DNA from: Roseiarcus sp963835885 | Lineage (GTDB): Bacteria; Pseudomonadota; Alphaproteobacteria; Rhizobiales; Beijerinckiaceae | Assembly (NCBI GenBank): GCA_963835885.1 | Contig: CAWIHF010000017.1 | Location: 124,001 to 188,000, forward strand | Length of the DNA: 64,000 bases | Direction of reading: 5' to 3' | In this document: in pieces, positions 1 through 9,498 of the stretch | How the letters are laid out: each line of letters begins with the position of its first letter | Position numbering within the stretch: the first letter of the stretch is position 1 | Made by a program: the position numbers and the translations under genes | The notes under the pieces: generated by a model | Told to the model about the DNA's origin: nothing | The model's database searches: none | What the model saw: the letters and a program-made list of their open reading frames with translations, nothing else

Positions 1-2362
1 TTGCAAGCGATTCAGGGTCGGTCATCAAGGGCAGATCGACGAGCTCTTCGATCGTGCGGCCGCCAAGCTGCGACCAGACGCGCTCATATTCGCGTCGCGC
101 TTCTGTCTCGGCCGGATGCGGCGGCAAGTCGATGCCAACGTGCCGCAGGCAATCGAGACACACATCGACCGCGCGGTTGCTCTTATCCTGGGCCGTGTAG
201 AGGTCGACGCGGAGGCACACGACGGTGGCGCGCTCTAGCGTGTCACATGCGCGCCGTGAAAGCTCCGCCAGGTGTTCGTCCGCCGCGGCCAGATCGCCGG
301 TCAGGAACTCGCATTCGGCCCGGTTCAGCTCCAGCGCGAACGCCAGTTCGTGCCGGCGCTCCCAGCAATCGTCTCGGAGCAGAGCCACACCAGCGACCAG
401 GTAGCTCAGCGCTGATGCGTATGCCGTCGCGGCCTTGGCGCGCTTGCCCGCAATGAGGTTCAACTCGGCCAGATGTTCCTGTTCATCCTGCGAGGCGATC
501 AGTGTCGAGCCGCGATTGAGTTGGCCCACGATCTCGAAGATCGCCTCTTCTCGCTTCTCGAGAGGCGTCCGCGCCACGAGAAGCCGCCCTATCCGAAGGT
601 GGGCCGCGGCGAGCAGCTTCTGCGGGATCAGCGAATAGGCGGCTTCCTGCACCCGGTCGTGAATGAACCTGTAGGCGTCCGGCAGACGCTCGACCAGCTC
701 GAGTCGGACCGCTTCCCACAGCGCCGCGTGGACCTCATCCGTCGAGGTTCCCAGCACGGTCGTGAGCGTCGTGATGTCGGCGACGTTGCCGAGACAGGAC
801 AACTCCTGCAGAGCCTTCTGGGCTGCGTCCGGCAAGCGGGCGAGCTTCCCGACCATGAGGTCCACGACATTGTCGGCGTAGCTCTTGGCGTGAATGCGAT
901 CGAGGTCCCAAGACCATCGTGATTGATCGTGTTCGAACGTGAGCAATCCCTCATCGACGAGCGCGTAGACAAACTGAAGCGCGAAGAAAGGATTGCCGGC
1001 GGTCTTCTCGTACACGAGCTGCGCCAACGGCGTAGCGTCCTCAAACGCGCAATGAAGCGCATCGGCAGTCAGACGCCGCAGGTCTTCGCGTGACAGGGGC
1101 CCGAGCTTGATCTCGATGACCTTCGCCCCGGAGCTCCGAATGGCTGTCAGTTTCCCCATCAGCGGGTGGGCGACGTCGACTTCATTGTCGCGATAAGCGC
1201 CGATCAGCATGAGGTGCTGCAAACCGGACCGGGTCAGCAGATCCTCGAGCAAGTCCAGCGTCGCCACATCGAGCCATTGAAGATCGTCGAGGAAGAGCGC
1301 CAGGGGATGGTCCGGCCGGGCGAAGACGCCAATGAAGCGGCGGAACACGAGCTGGAACCGCCCTTGCTGCTGCTGCGGCTCCAGCTCGGGGACCGCCGGC
1401 TGCTCGCCGATGATGAGCTTCAATTCGGGGATGAGGTCGGCCATGAGCCGGCCGTTCGAGCCCAACGCCTGGAGAAGGGCTTCGCGCCAGTTCGCCAGTT
1501 CGGCGTCGCTCTTGCTGAGCAGAGAGCGCACCAGGCTCTGAAAGGCTTGCGCGAGCGTCGAATAGGGAATGTCTCGCTTGTACTGGTCGAACTTGCCTGA
1601 CGCGAACAGTCCACGCCGCGGGACAAGCTCTTTGTGGAGCTCATTGACCACCGAGGATTTGCCGATGCCGGAATAGCCGGTGATCAGAACCAGTTGCGCA
1701 TCACCGTTTTCGACCGCGCGGTTGAAGGCGGTGAGCAAGGTCTCGACTTCGCGCTCCCTGCCGTACAGCTTCTCCGGGATCATAAGCCAATCGGGCGTAT
1801 CGCGTTCGCCAAGAGTAAACGGCTCGACGCGCCCCTCGAGTTCCCATTCGGCCAGACAGCGTCGCAGATCATGCTCCACGCCGGCGGCGGTCTGGTAGCG
1901 GTCCTCGGCCGTCTTGGCGAGGAGCCTCATGACGATGGCTGAGACGGTCGGCGGGATCCCCTCCACCTGCTCATCCGGCGGCGCCGGTGCCTGGCGATAT
2001 GGCGATGAACCCATTCCATCGGATCGGCGGCGCTGAACGGCAGACGGCCGGTGAGCATCTGATAGAACGTGACGCCGAGCGCATAGAGGTCGCTGCGGGA
2101 ATCGATCGAGCGGTTCATCCGCCCGGTCTGCTCGGGCGCCATATAGGCGAGCGTGCCGGCGATGAACTCGGGCGGCCCGGGCGCCTGACGCTCGCGAGGC
2201 AGATGCGACGCGATCCAGGCTGGCCGGGGGCGGGCGCTCCGCGGCGGGCAGAACGAACAGCACAGAGCCGGGGTCTCCGTCGCCGTTTTCGCGCCATCCG
2301 CGGCAGAAGACGCGTTCGTCATCCTCCCACAAGATTTGGAAGCCGTCCTCTCCCTGAGCTCC
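1..2362 (-). pseudogene. Trifunctional Ser/Thr kinase / AAA-type ATPase (sensor kinase) remnant, runs off left edge
   Basis: Minus-strand reading shows the large family that joins a Ser/Thr kinase domain, a STAND/AAA ATPase and, usually, GAF and histidine-kinase domains (about 1800 residues). Visible are the start region (FCRGWRENGDGDPGS), the kinase C-lobe (GTLAYMAPEQTGRMNRSID), the Walker A of the ATPase (GYSGIGKSSVVNELH near 1640-1680), a Walker B-like LFLDDLQWLD near 1290, and the following helical repeat region up to base 1. Two lesions are visible. Near 2210-2220 the text jumps from the N-terminal SLDRVA segment straight into SHLPRERQAP, so roughly 100 residues holding the kinase N-lobe and catalytic loop are missing. 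Near 1990 a single-base loss shifts the frame within HIAR. The kinase part therefore cannot be active; whether the ATPase part is expressed is unknown. Family identification is from recalled sequence patterns. Confidence 0.8.
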
Positions 2363-2933
2363 TAACGGAATCGAAAGCCTCAATTGCCCGCTCCGCTGGA
2401 AAGCTGTCCGTTCGCGCTCAGTCTAGCCAGCACAAATCCGCCATAACAAGCTTGCCCCGTATTGTGCCATGGCCGACACCGCATGGCCATGTCATTTGCC
2501 GGTGCAGATCGAACTGCCCATCCGCTCTCGATCCGGCGAGTTTCGAACGCCGGCGTTGCCGGCGGTGTGTACGTTCGCACCTGCGCTACTTCACAATTCG
2601 CGCGCATTTACGACGGCAACGCGGACAATTTCGGTTTGATGATGGTGACCCTTACCTTAGCCGCTCGATCCGATCCTCCAATCCCGGGTCGCAGCCATGC
2701 GCTCCTCCTCAATCGCGCCGCCGTAGTTGACGCGTCGCGGTCAAGGCGACGACCACCGAGCGGCTGGGCTTAACGGGGCGGAGCGGGGGGATCGCCTGTC
2801 TGGCGACGGCGACGGTGAGGCTGCCGTAGGCGGCGCGGAGAGCAGGCGACCGTTGGAGCGGGCGCGCGAAATCTTCGGTTTCCGATAGCGCCTTCGGCGC
2901 GTATAATGCCGCGGTCTCGGGCGGGAGTCGCCT
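2363..2933. other. Intergenic, no recognisable gene
   Basis: About 570 bp between the kinase remnant and the cyclase. Short open frames on both strands show no family resemblance, and I see no RNA gene or clear repeat. Confidence 0.5.
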
Positions 2934-4046
2934 ATGGCCTCGGGCCAAGCCGAGCTGGCGGCCATTCTTGCAGCGGACGTCGTGGGCTTCTCCAAGCTCG
3001 CCGGCGCCGACGAAGAGCGCACGCTCGCGCGGCTCAGGGCCTTGCGCAGCGACCTCATCGATCCGACCATCGACCTCCATCACGGCCGCATCGTCAAGCG
3101 CACCGGCGACGGGATGATCGTGGAATTCCGCAGCGTGGTCGACGCCGTGCGCGCGGCGATCGAGGTCCAGCGCGCCATGCTCGACCGGAACGGCGGCCTC
3201 GAGCCCCATCAGCGCATCGAGTTCCGCGTCGGCGTCCATCTGGGCGACGTCATGGAGGAGGCCGACGGCGATCTCATGGGCGACGGCGTCAACGTCGCCG
3301 CGCGGCTCGAGGGGATTTGCGAACCGGGCGGCATTTGCCTGTCGGGCGCGGCTTACGAGCAAGTGCGCGACAAGCTGAAGGAGAGCTTCGTCGATCTCGG
3401 CGAGAAGCCGCTCAAGAACATCGCTCGCCCGGTGCGCGCCTACGCGCTTTCGGCGGCGGCGATTGCCGCTGACGCCAACGCCGCAAAGCCGTCGAATGCT
3501 CGCGGCGTTTCGGCGCTCTTCAGCGCGCTCGCTGCCGCGCTCGCAATTGTTGTCCTTGCGGCGGGCGCCTATTCGTGGCGCACCGGGATCGGGCCCCGTC
3601 TGCTCGGCGCGTCGGTCGAGGACAAGCTGACGAACGCGCCGCGCCTCTCCATCGTTGTGCTGCCCTTCGACAATTTAAGCGATGATAAGGAGCAGGACTA
3701 TTTCGCCGACGGCATCACCGACGACCTGACGACCGACCTCTCGCATCTCGAAGATAGCTTCGTCATCTCGCGCGGCACGGCCTTCACCTACAAGGGCAAA
3801 GCGATCGACGCGAAAGCGATCGGCCGTGAGCTCAACGTGCGCTATCTTCTCGAAGGCAGCGTACGTCGCGTCGGCGAGACGATTGCGATCAACGCGCAGC
3901 TCATCTCGACCGAGACCGGCGCGCAGGTGTGGGCCGACCGGTTCGACGGCGAGCGCAGCAAGCTCGGGGAGTTGCAGGTCGATATCGTCGCGCGTCTCGC
4001 CAATTCGCTGGGCGTCGAGCTCGTCAAGGCCGAAGCCTTGCGCGCG
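2934..4046 (+). pseudogene. Class III adenylate/guanylate cyclase with TolB-like domain, 3' end lost at IS junction
   Basis: The ATG at 2934 opens a cyclase catalytic domain (residues about 5-165: ILAADVVGFSKL, then the RTGDGMIVEF and HLGDVMEEADGDLMGDGVN motifs with metal-binding aspartates). One membrane segment follows (about 190-215, ALAAALAIVVLAAGAYSW), then a periplasmic TolB-like region (LSIVVLPFDNLSDDKEQDYFADG). Family members of this layout continue with TPR repeats to about 550-600 residues. Here the homologous text stops at LVKAEALRAQ, exactly where the ISAs1 left inverted repeat begins; the last few residues to a stop at 4085 are read from the IS. The missing TPR part is not found on the other side of the IS. 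The cyclase domain itself looks complete, so a truncated enzyme could still be made. Confidence 0.85.
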
Positions 4047-4062
4047 CAGGGCAATCGGGTGA
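4047..4062 (+). repeat. ISAs1 left terminal inverted repeat
   Basis: CAGGGCAATCGGGTGA, matching the reverse complement of 9267-9282 at 14 of 16 positions. It lies inside what was the cyclase reading frame. Confidence 0.8.
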
Positions 4063-4132
4063 AGAAGTTCGTGACAACGCGGTGAGAAGCTGAATCTGTC
4101 GAAATCCTCTGATTCGCTTTGTGGGGGATTTT

Positions 4133-4684
4133 ATGGACGACATTGCTGAGAATTTCGCGGCTGTGGCCGAAACGACGATTTTCCTTCAATACTTCAAAGA
4201 TATGCCGGACGGTCGGCAAGCCGGGAAGGTGATCTATCCGCTCGACGAAATCCTGCTCTTGTGCCTTTTGGCGGTTCTGGCGGGCAGCGAAGCGTTCACC
4301 GAAATCGCGCGGTTCGGTGAGAAGAAGCTGGCGCTCCTGCGCCGGTCCCGGCCGTTCAAGGACGGAACTCCGGCGCATGATCATCTGGGCGACATTTTCG
4401 CCACGCTCGACTCTGCGGCATTCCGGCGCTGCTTCATCGCTTGGGCGGCGGCTCTGACCAACACCCCGGCCGAGGTGATCGCCGTCGACGGCAAGACCTC
4501 GCGCCGCTCCCATCGAAAGAAGGGATCGAAGCAGCCGATCCACATGGTCTCGGCTTTCGCCGCGCGCCAGCGTCTGGTCATGGGCCAAATCGCGGTGGCG
4601 GAAAAATCCAATGAGATCGTCGCCATTCCGGCGCTGCTCGACATGATGGCGATCGAAGGCGCCGTCGTCACCATCGACGCGATG
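4133..4684 (+). pseudogene. ISAs1-family transposase, 5' part (interrupted)
   Basis: Starts at ATG 4133 (MDDIAENFAAVAETT). It shows the N-terminal region FKDMPDGRQAGKVIYPLDEI and the first catalytic aspartate context VIAVDGKTSRRS, and breaks off after VTIDAM at 4684. The reading frame resumes with GCQRHIAGKII at 8668, so the join ATG/GGA restores the usual DAMGCQ motif of the family exactly. The reconstituted protein is 381 residues, normal for ISAs1. The interrupting introns lie on the opposite strand and so cannot be spliced from the transposase mRNA. Confidence 0.9.
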
Positions 4685-4796
4685 CCGAGTAGGTGGGGAT
4701 GTCGCCATCCCCACCCCTCACAGGTAGGGTCGAGGACTGGCGCGCCGGCAAGGCCAAGGCGTCCTGGCCGGGCCACGTTTCCAGCCCCCTCCACGT

Positions 4797-4832
4797 CGCA
4801 CGCAGCATGCGGATTTCCCGCACTGCGCGCCC
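4797..4832 (-). ncRNA. Domain V of group II intron A (predicted)
   Basis: On the minus strand a stem GCGCGCAG pairs with CTGCGTGC around an upper stem TGCGG/CCGCA capped by GAAA, the usual domain V shape. It lies about 35 bp past the maturase stop codon. Confidence 0.6.
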
Positions 4833-4865
4833 CCATTTGCTTCGCCTCAAGGCTTATGGGACCTA

Positions 4866-6164
4866 TCACGCTGGGGCGGCTTTCGGTCCGTCGCGTCGCA
4901 CTCGATAGCCGTTGAACAGCTTCAGCGTGTCGTACAGCCACGGCCTACTCCACTGCTCCCAGCCGAAGCCCTTTCGTTTCCGGGCGTGCGCCATGTGGCG
5001 CCTGACCTTCTTCTCTACCCAGTCTTTGATGTAGCCGAAGCACTCGCTGGAGTGCCCGACCGCGAAGTAGTTCACCCACCCCCGAAGCATCGGATTGATC
5101 AGACTGATGACCCTGTCAATCGGCTGCGACCGGTGTCGGCGGAACACTTCCTTGACCGCCCGCAGAAGCGCCGTCCGCTTTTTGAGCTTGGGCGTATATT
5201 GCGGCCGCATCGCTCCGCGCAGACTGCGGAGGTAGCGGAAGTCGAACCCCAGAAAGCCGAAGCTTTCACCTCGTTCCAGGTCGACCGTGCGGCTCTTTTC
5301 ATCATTGATTTCAACCTGCAGCTTGGCGAACTCCTCCCGCAGTCGTTTGGTCACGGCACCGACCAGCCAGTCATGACGTATGTAGGCGTCTATCAAGACC
5401 ACCAGGTCGTCAGCGAACCGCGCGTATTCGACGTAGGTGTACTTGCCGTTGCGGGTGACTTCCCGCGCTCGCTCCAGCATCTTGTCCACCTCATTGAGGT
5501 AGAGATTACTGAGCAAGGGCGAGATCACACCGCCCTGCGGAACGCCCCGCTTGCCAGAGGCTTTCAGCATAATCTTCAGGAGATGCATGATGTCCGCGTC
5601 GTCAATCCTTCGAGCCACTTTCTCCAACAGCCGGTCATGCCGGACGTTGTCAAAATAGGCCCGCAGATCAAAGTCGAGAACCCGCGTCTTCCGGTGGACT
5701 ATTGCTTCAGCCACCCGCTTGAGCGCGTCATGTGCTGTCCGTTTGGGCCGATATCCAAACGATCCCGGTTGGAAGTCTGCCTCAAAGACAGGTTCGAGTA
5801 TGAGCTTGAGCGCCCCTTGCACCACTCGGTCGCGAATCGCGGGAATGGAAAGGACGCGGACTTTGCCCCCGTCCTTCGGTATCTCGTGCTTCCGGGCCGG
5901 AAGTGGTTGGTAGGTGCGCCCGGTCAGTTCGTCCCGTAGCTGCGCGAGGAGAGCGTCTACGCCTTGCGCTTCAATGGCTTCGAACGTGACCCCGTCTACC
6001 CCCGGAGCCCCATCGTTCGCTTTGGCCATGTCGTACGCTGTGCGTAGGGTCTCCATCTTGCAGACGTGGACGTGTAGACCCCAGAAACGCCAGGACGGTT
6101 CAGCCTTCGCCTTGACGTATAGTCTCCGCCTCAGGTCCTGCAAATCGATGGACGTCTTTGTCAT
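4866..6164 (-). CDS. ltrA: Group II intron reverse transcriptase/maturase (intron A)
   Basis: 432 residues from ATG 6164, preceded by AAGGACGAG as ribosome-binding site. A longer in-frame start exists at 6266 but adds residues without family resemblance. The reverse-transcriptase fingers and palm run from about residue 40 (GAPGVDGVTFEAI, IPAIRDRVVQGALKLILEP, FGYRPKRTAHDAL, GVPQGGVISPLLSNLYL), with the catalytic box YARFADDLVVL (FADD instead of YADD). The maturase X domain follows (LINPMLRGWVNYFAVGHSS). I see no HNH endonuclease domain at the C-terminus. It would help splice and retrohome its own intron. No frameshift is visible, so the protein should be functional even though its host transposase is interrupted. 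Confidence 0.93.
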   Translation of the reverse strand: MTKTSIDLQDLRRRLYVKAKAEPSWRFWGLHVHVCKMETLRTAYDMAKANDGAPGVDGVTFEAIEAQGVDALLAQLRDELTGRTYQPLPARKHEIPKDGGKVRVLSIPAIRDRVVQGALKLILEPVFEADFQPGSFGYRPKRTAHDALKRVAEAIVHRKTRVLDFDLRAYFDNVRHDRLLEKVARRIDDADIMHLLKIMLKASGKRGVPQGGVISPLLSNLYLNEVDKMLERAREVTRNGKYTYVEYARFADDLVVLIDAYIRHDWLVGAVTKRLREEFAKLQVEINDEKSRTVDLERGESFGFLGFDFRYLRSLRGAMRPQYTPKLKKRTALLRAVKEVFRRHRSQPIDRVISLINPMLRGWVNYFAVGHSSECFGYIKDWVEKKVRRHMAHARKRKGFGWEQWSRPWLYDTLKLFNGYRVRRDGPKAAPA

Positions 6165-6672
6165 CTCGTCCTTGCCTTCCTTACGTTGGAGACGTTGCAA
6201 ATGGCAGGGTCCCTTGGCTCCACGGACATTACTCCGCTTCCTCGCTACTACGGACCCAGCCGCCACCCTCTCGTCTTCGGCCGACTTCCCGGTGTGCCCG
6301 GTTATACGACCTACCTTGCTCCGACGGTTTCTCGCCGGGACGAGGAGGGCTTCTCCAGTTGCTCAGCATGTCCTTGTCACCGTGCTGTCGCTTCCACCCC
6401 GCCGAGATAAACAGCCGTATCGGTCAGTGTTCGGCTGCCCACGCCGCCTTCGCCCTTCGGTTGCGGGCTCGGCTCTCGGATTTACGCACTTTCGAGGCCA
6501 CAACGCGTTTACTGTTATTACGGCCCGATGACTCGTGATCTCCCCAGGGAGATCTTGTCGATAGGCTTCGAAGGTTCTGTTTCCATCTCCTCCGCTATCC
6601 AAACTACAGGGCTCTGACTTCTACCCCGGCAGGTCTGTCTCCTGCTGAACATGCCAGCCTTCGCTGGACACA

Positions 6673-6707
6673 CACCCGGACGTGCAGGTTTCCCGCATCC
6701 GGTTCTT
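6673..6707 (-). ncRNA. Domain V of group II intron B, copy 1 (predicted)
   Basis: Minus-strand GAACCGGATGCGGGAAACCT continuing into GCACGTCCGGG forms the typical domain V hairpin, with a GAAA loop and two-part stem. It starts at the end of the maturase gene and is identical to the copy at 49428-49462. Confidence 0.65.
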
Positions 6708-8044
6708 CACGGGAGAGTTTCGCTCGCGTTGGCGTAAAGGCGGTGGACGATCCGCGCCGGTGGAAGCGGATGGCGCTTAAGGATCGAGTTGAGGCGGTCC
6801 CAGTGGAACGCGCCTCCTCCACGATGCCGTCGCGCCAGCCATTTTTTCCACAGCACCACGACCTGGCAGGCGAACCATCGTATGCGTCGAGAGTTGCCCG
6901 ATATGCCGTAGTAGGCATAGTGGCCTCGCATCATCTGGGACAGATGGGCATGCTGATCGCGCAAGGATCGATGCCGATTGCGTCGGCACCAATCGCTTAC
7001 CGCCGCCAGCGCCCGCGCATACCGGCCTTTGGCCGTCACTTGCCTCACCCCGTTCACCCCCTTCTTTGACTTGGCCCAGATATGGGAGAAGCCGAGGAAG
7101 TTGAACGTGACGCTGTCCGTATCCGGGTGGCATACGCCCCCCGGCCGATGAAAGCGAAAGTCGACGAGGTGCGTCTTGTCCGGGTGGAGCGTGAGCCCGT
7201 ACCGTGCAAGCCGCCTTCCCAGCACGTCCATGACCCGCTTGGCGTCGTCGAGAGTCTCGAACGCCATCACGCTGTCATCGGCGTACCGCACGAGGATGCT
7301 GTTCCCTTTGAGGCGCACGCGCACGTCCCGCTCGAACCATTCATCCAGCACATGGTGCAGGTAGATGTTTGCGAGCAGAGGCGAGACGACGCCACCTTGC
7401 GGGGTGCCCTCGGTCGTGCGCTGAAGGACACCGTGTTCGAGCACGCCTGCCTTCAGCCATTTGTCGATCATCCGGCGAATAACGCCGTCCGTGACTCGCC
7501 TGTCGAGAAACGCACGGAGGTGATGATGTTGGATCGTGTCGTAGTATTTGGAGATGTCCACGTCCAACACCCAGCGCAGCCCTTGTCGACCCATGAAGGC
7601 CAGACGCAACGCACTCAGGGCCTGATGCGCCGATCGCCCTGGCCGGAAGCCGAATGAGCAGGACAGAAACTCCTGCTCATAGATCGGCTCCAGCATCATG
7701 ACGATCGCTCGCTGTGCCACCTTGTCCTCAAACGTCGGAATGCCGAGCGGCCGCTCCGAGCCGTCCGCCTTCGGAATGTAGACCCGACGCACCGGCGGAG
7801 CGACATAGCGGCCAGATTTGATGCGCTCCAGGAGAGCCGAAAGGTTGGCCTCCAGGTTCGCCTCGTATTGCGCCGCCGTCACACCGTCGATGCCCGATGC
7901 TCCATCCTTGCGCGTTAGCCGGTACGCCTCTCGCATCCATTCCAGGTCGATGACATGGTGAAGCGTGGACAGAGCTGTCCCCGCCTTCGTCCTCGCCAGT
8001 TCGGCTATCCGTTGTCGTTTCGTGGACAGGTTCGCGGAGCCCAA
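6707..8044 (-). CDS. ltrA: Group II intron reverse transcriptase/maturase (intron B copy 1)
   Basis: 445 residues starting at TTG 8044 with a strong GGAGGAGA Shine-Dalgarno five bases upstream. Motifs include GASGIDGVTAAQY, IPTFEDKVAQRAIVMMLEP, FGFRPGRSAHQAL, GTPQGGVVSPLLANIYLHH, the catalytic box VRYADDSVMAF, and an X-domain segment QMMRGHYAYYGISGNSRR. It differs from copy 2 at two residues that I can see (MMLEP versus MVLEP; HHVLDEW versus HHLLDEW). It belongs to a different lineage from the intron A maturase. No endonuclease domain is visible. Confidence 0.93.
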   Translation of the reverse strand: MGSANLSTKRQRIAELARTKAGTALSTLHHVIDLEWMREAYRLTRKDGASGIDGVTAAQYEANLEANLSALLERIKSGRYVAPPVRRVYIPKADGSERPLGIPTFEDKVAQRAIVMMLEPIYEQEFLSCSFGFRPGRSAHQALSALRLAFMGRQGLRWVLDVDISKYYDTIQHHHLRAFLDRRVTDGVIRRMIDKWLKAGVLEHGVLQRTTEGTPQGGVVSPLLANIYLHHVLDEWFERDVRVRLKGNSILVRYADDSVMAFETLDDAKRVMDVLGRRLARYGLTLHPDKTHLVDFRFHRPGGVCHPDTDSVTFNFLGFSHIWAKSKKGVNGVRQVTAKGRYARALAAVSDWCRRNRHRSLRDQHAHLSQMMRGHYAYYGISGNSRRIRWFACQVVVLWKKWLARRHRGGGAFHWDRLNSILKRHPLPPARIVHRLYANASETLP

Positions 8045-8667
8045 GGTCTCCTCCCGTGTTTCCCGGCAACGGCTCTCATCCCGTGGCGCCCCCCTTCCCT
8101 TACACGGGTCCCGGTGAGCCCAGTTCCCCGCGGTCAGCGGTACTATGAAGGCGCTACGACTTCCCGCTTGCGCATCCCCGGCCGCTTATCTGTTTCGCTT
8201 CCAGGGTCCACGCGATCCCTCCGCTCTTCGTGCTCGCCTTGGCGGCGCTCCCAGATGGTTGGAGGACCCATCCGGGCCAGGGCACTTGGTCAGCCGGCCA
8301 CCCCGTTGCCGGCACACTTTCACGTGGACGCAGGCGGGATCTCACAGGTTCCCAGGCGATCCATCCCATGCCTTTGCCCCGGTCCAAGACCCCGGCCGGA
8401 CCGACGATCCTCACCCTGACGGTGTCGTCGATGCTGCCCCCGCTCAACCCACAGCGAAGGCTCCAGCGATCATAATTTCGAGGCTACTCACGCGGCTTCG
8501 GCACCTGCTGCCTACGCTTCACGACGGGCGTCGCCGCACGCCATGCAAGGCTCGCTTCCGGCTGGTTGGCTGACCTTTACCGGGAGGGAGTTGAACCCTC
8601 TGGATCGCGATGAAAGGTTTCAGAACTTCATGTTCATTCTCCTCTCCTGAGCTTTCCCTGTCGCAAG

Positions 8668-9261
8668 GGATGTCAACGCCACATCGCAGGCAAGATCATC
8701 GACAACAAGGCTGATTACATCATCGCGCTCAAAGGCAACCAGGGCACGTTGCACGATGACGTGAAACTCCTCGCCGCCGAGCAGAAAGTCAACGGTTTCA
8801 AAGATGTCGTCATCAGCCGACACGAGACGGTCGACGGCGATCATGGGCGCATCGAAACCCGTTCCTACACCGTATTCCACGACGTTGAATGGCTGCAACA
8901 GCGCCATGACTGGCCGGGATTGAAAGCCGTCGTCATGGTCGAGAGCCAGCGCGAAATCGAAGCTAAAATCTCAAACGAAACCCGCTTCTACATCACTTCG
9001 CTGACCATGCTCGCCAATCTGATCGGGCCGATGATCCGAGATCATTGGGCAATCGAGAACGGGCTGCATTGGGTGCTCGACATGATCTTTCGCGACGACG
9101 AATGCAGGGTCCGAACCGACAATGCGCCCGCCAACTTCACAACCCTAAAGCACATGGCAAGCAACGTCCTTCGAACCGCTCCAGGTAAAGATTCCCAACG
9201 CCTGAAACGAAAAACCGCGGGATGGGACGACGACTACCTCGCAAGCCTCATCGCCGCATGA
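8668..9261 (+). pseudogene. ISAs1-family transposase, 3' part
   Basis: Continues the frame broken at 4684 (GCQRHIAGKIIDNKADYIIA, then ALKGNQGTLHDDV). It holds the remaining ISAs1 catalytic region, including RDHWAIENGLHWVLDMIF with the acidic residues expected of the DDE fold, and ends at TGA 9261. It has no start of its own, the nearest ATG being 8749. With the 5' part it forms a complete transposase, so the element was intact until the introns arrived. Confidence 0.9.
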
Positions 9262-9266
9262 TCCGT

Positions 9267-9282
9267 TCACCCAATTCCCCTG
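9267..9282 (-). repeat. ISAs1 right terminal inverted repeat
   Basis: Reads CAGGGGAATTGGGTGA on the minus strand, six bases past the transposase stop codon. Confidence 0.8.
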
Positions 9283-9498
9283 CTGCGGTCCCGTATCTCG
9301 CAGCGATCCGTGTTTCCGTGTGGAGAGAAGCTCGAGCGCGAGCCGATCGGACGCAGCGGAGTTGACGCCGATCCATTTCCAGACAGACTGGGATCAGCGC
9401 GAAGAAGCCCTGCGGCGAAGTCCGACGAGTAGGCCGGCGCTTCGTTTTCTTATTTCGGGCTCGGCAAACAATTTCGTCGATCCGTGGTAGGAACGATC

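Larger units (their letters stand above)
4685..6637 (-). mobile_element. Group II intron A (minus strand)
   Basis: An intron-encoded reverse transcriptase (4866-6164) is followed by a domain V-like hairpin at about 4797-4832 (minus strand GCAGTGCGGGAAATCCGCAT). A last hairpin, GTGGGGATG/GCGA/CATCCCCAC, ends eight bases from the transposase exon and is a plausible domain VI. The 3' boundary at 4685 is fixed by exact restoration of the transposase frame. The 5' boundary is less certain: the sequence abuts intron B at about 6637 and starts AGACCTGCCGGGG rather than a canonical GTGYG. This may mean the first bases of intron A were altered when intron B arrived. Confidence 0.75.
6638..8667 (-). 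mobile_element. Group II intron B, copy 1 (minus strand)
   Basis: 2029 bp (6638-8666) match copy 2 (47469-49497) in inverted orientation with only a few base differences. The 5' end (minus strand) begins TTGCGACAGGGAAAGC directly after the exon bases CATCCC. About 620 bp of presumptive domains I-III precede the reverse-transcriptase gene, and domain V (about 6673-6707) follows it. Past the 3' end lies intron A rather than exon, so two introns sit in tandem at one insertion point in ISAs1. Comparing the copies was the main evidence for the boundaries. Confidence 0.85.
4047..9282 (+). mobile_element. ISAs1-family insertion sequence carrying two group II introns
   Basis: Terminal inverted repeats of 16 bp with two mismatches are visible: CAGGGCAATCGGGTGA at 4047-4062 and, reverse-complemented, CAGGGGAATTGGGTGA at 9267-9282. 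The enclosed transposase is of the ISAs1 (H-repeat) type. Removing the 3983 bp of intron sequence (4685-8667) leaves about 1.25 kb, a normal ISAs1 length. No direct target duplication is seen: the left flank is TTGCGCGCG and the right flank CTGCGGTCC. With the missing end of the cyclase, this suggests a deletion or rearrangement adjacent to the element after insertion. Confidence 0.85.

Noticed and set aside
4685..8667. Reverse transcriptases as part of a retron or diversity-generating retroelement.
   Set aside because: Both have group II intron maturase features (X domain, domain V downstream) and the insertions restore exon frames; no msr/msd structure or template/variable repeat pair was seen.
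4030..9295. Target-site duplication for the ISAs1 element.
   Set aside because: Flanks TTGCGCGCG and CTGCGGTCC share only scattered bases, less than expected for a duplication.
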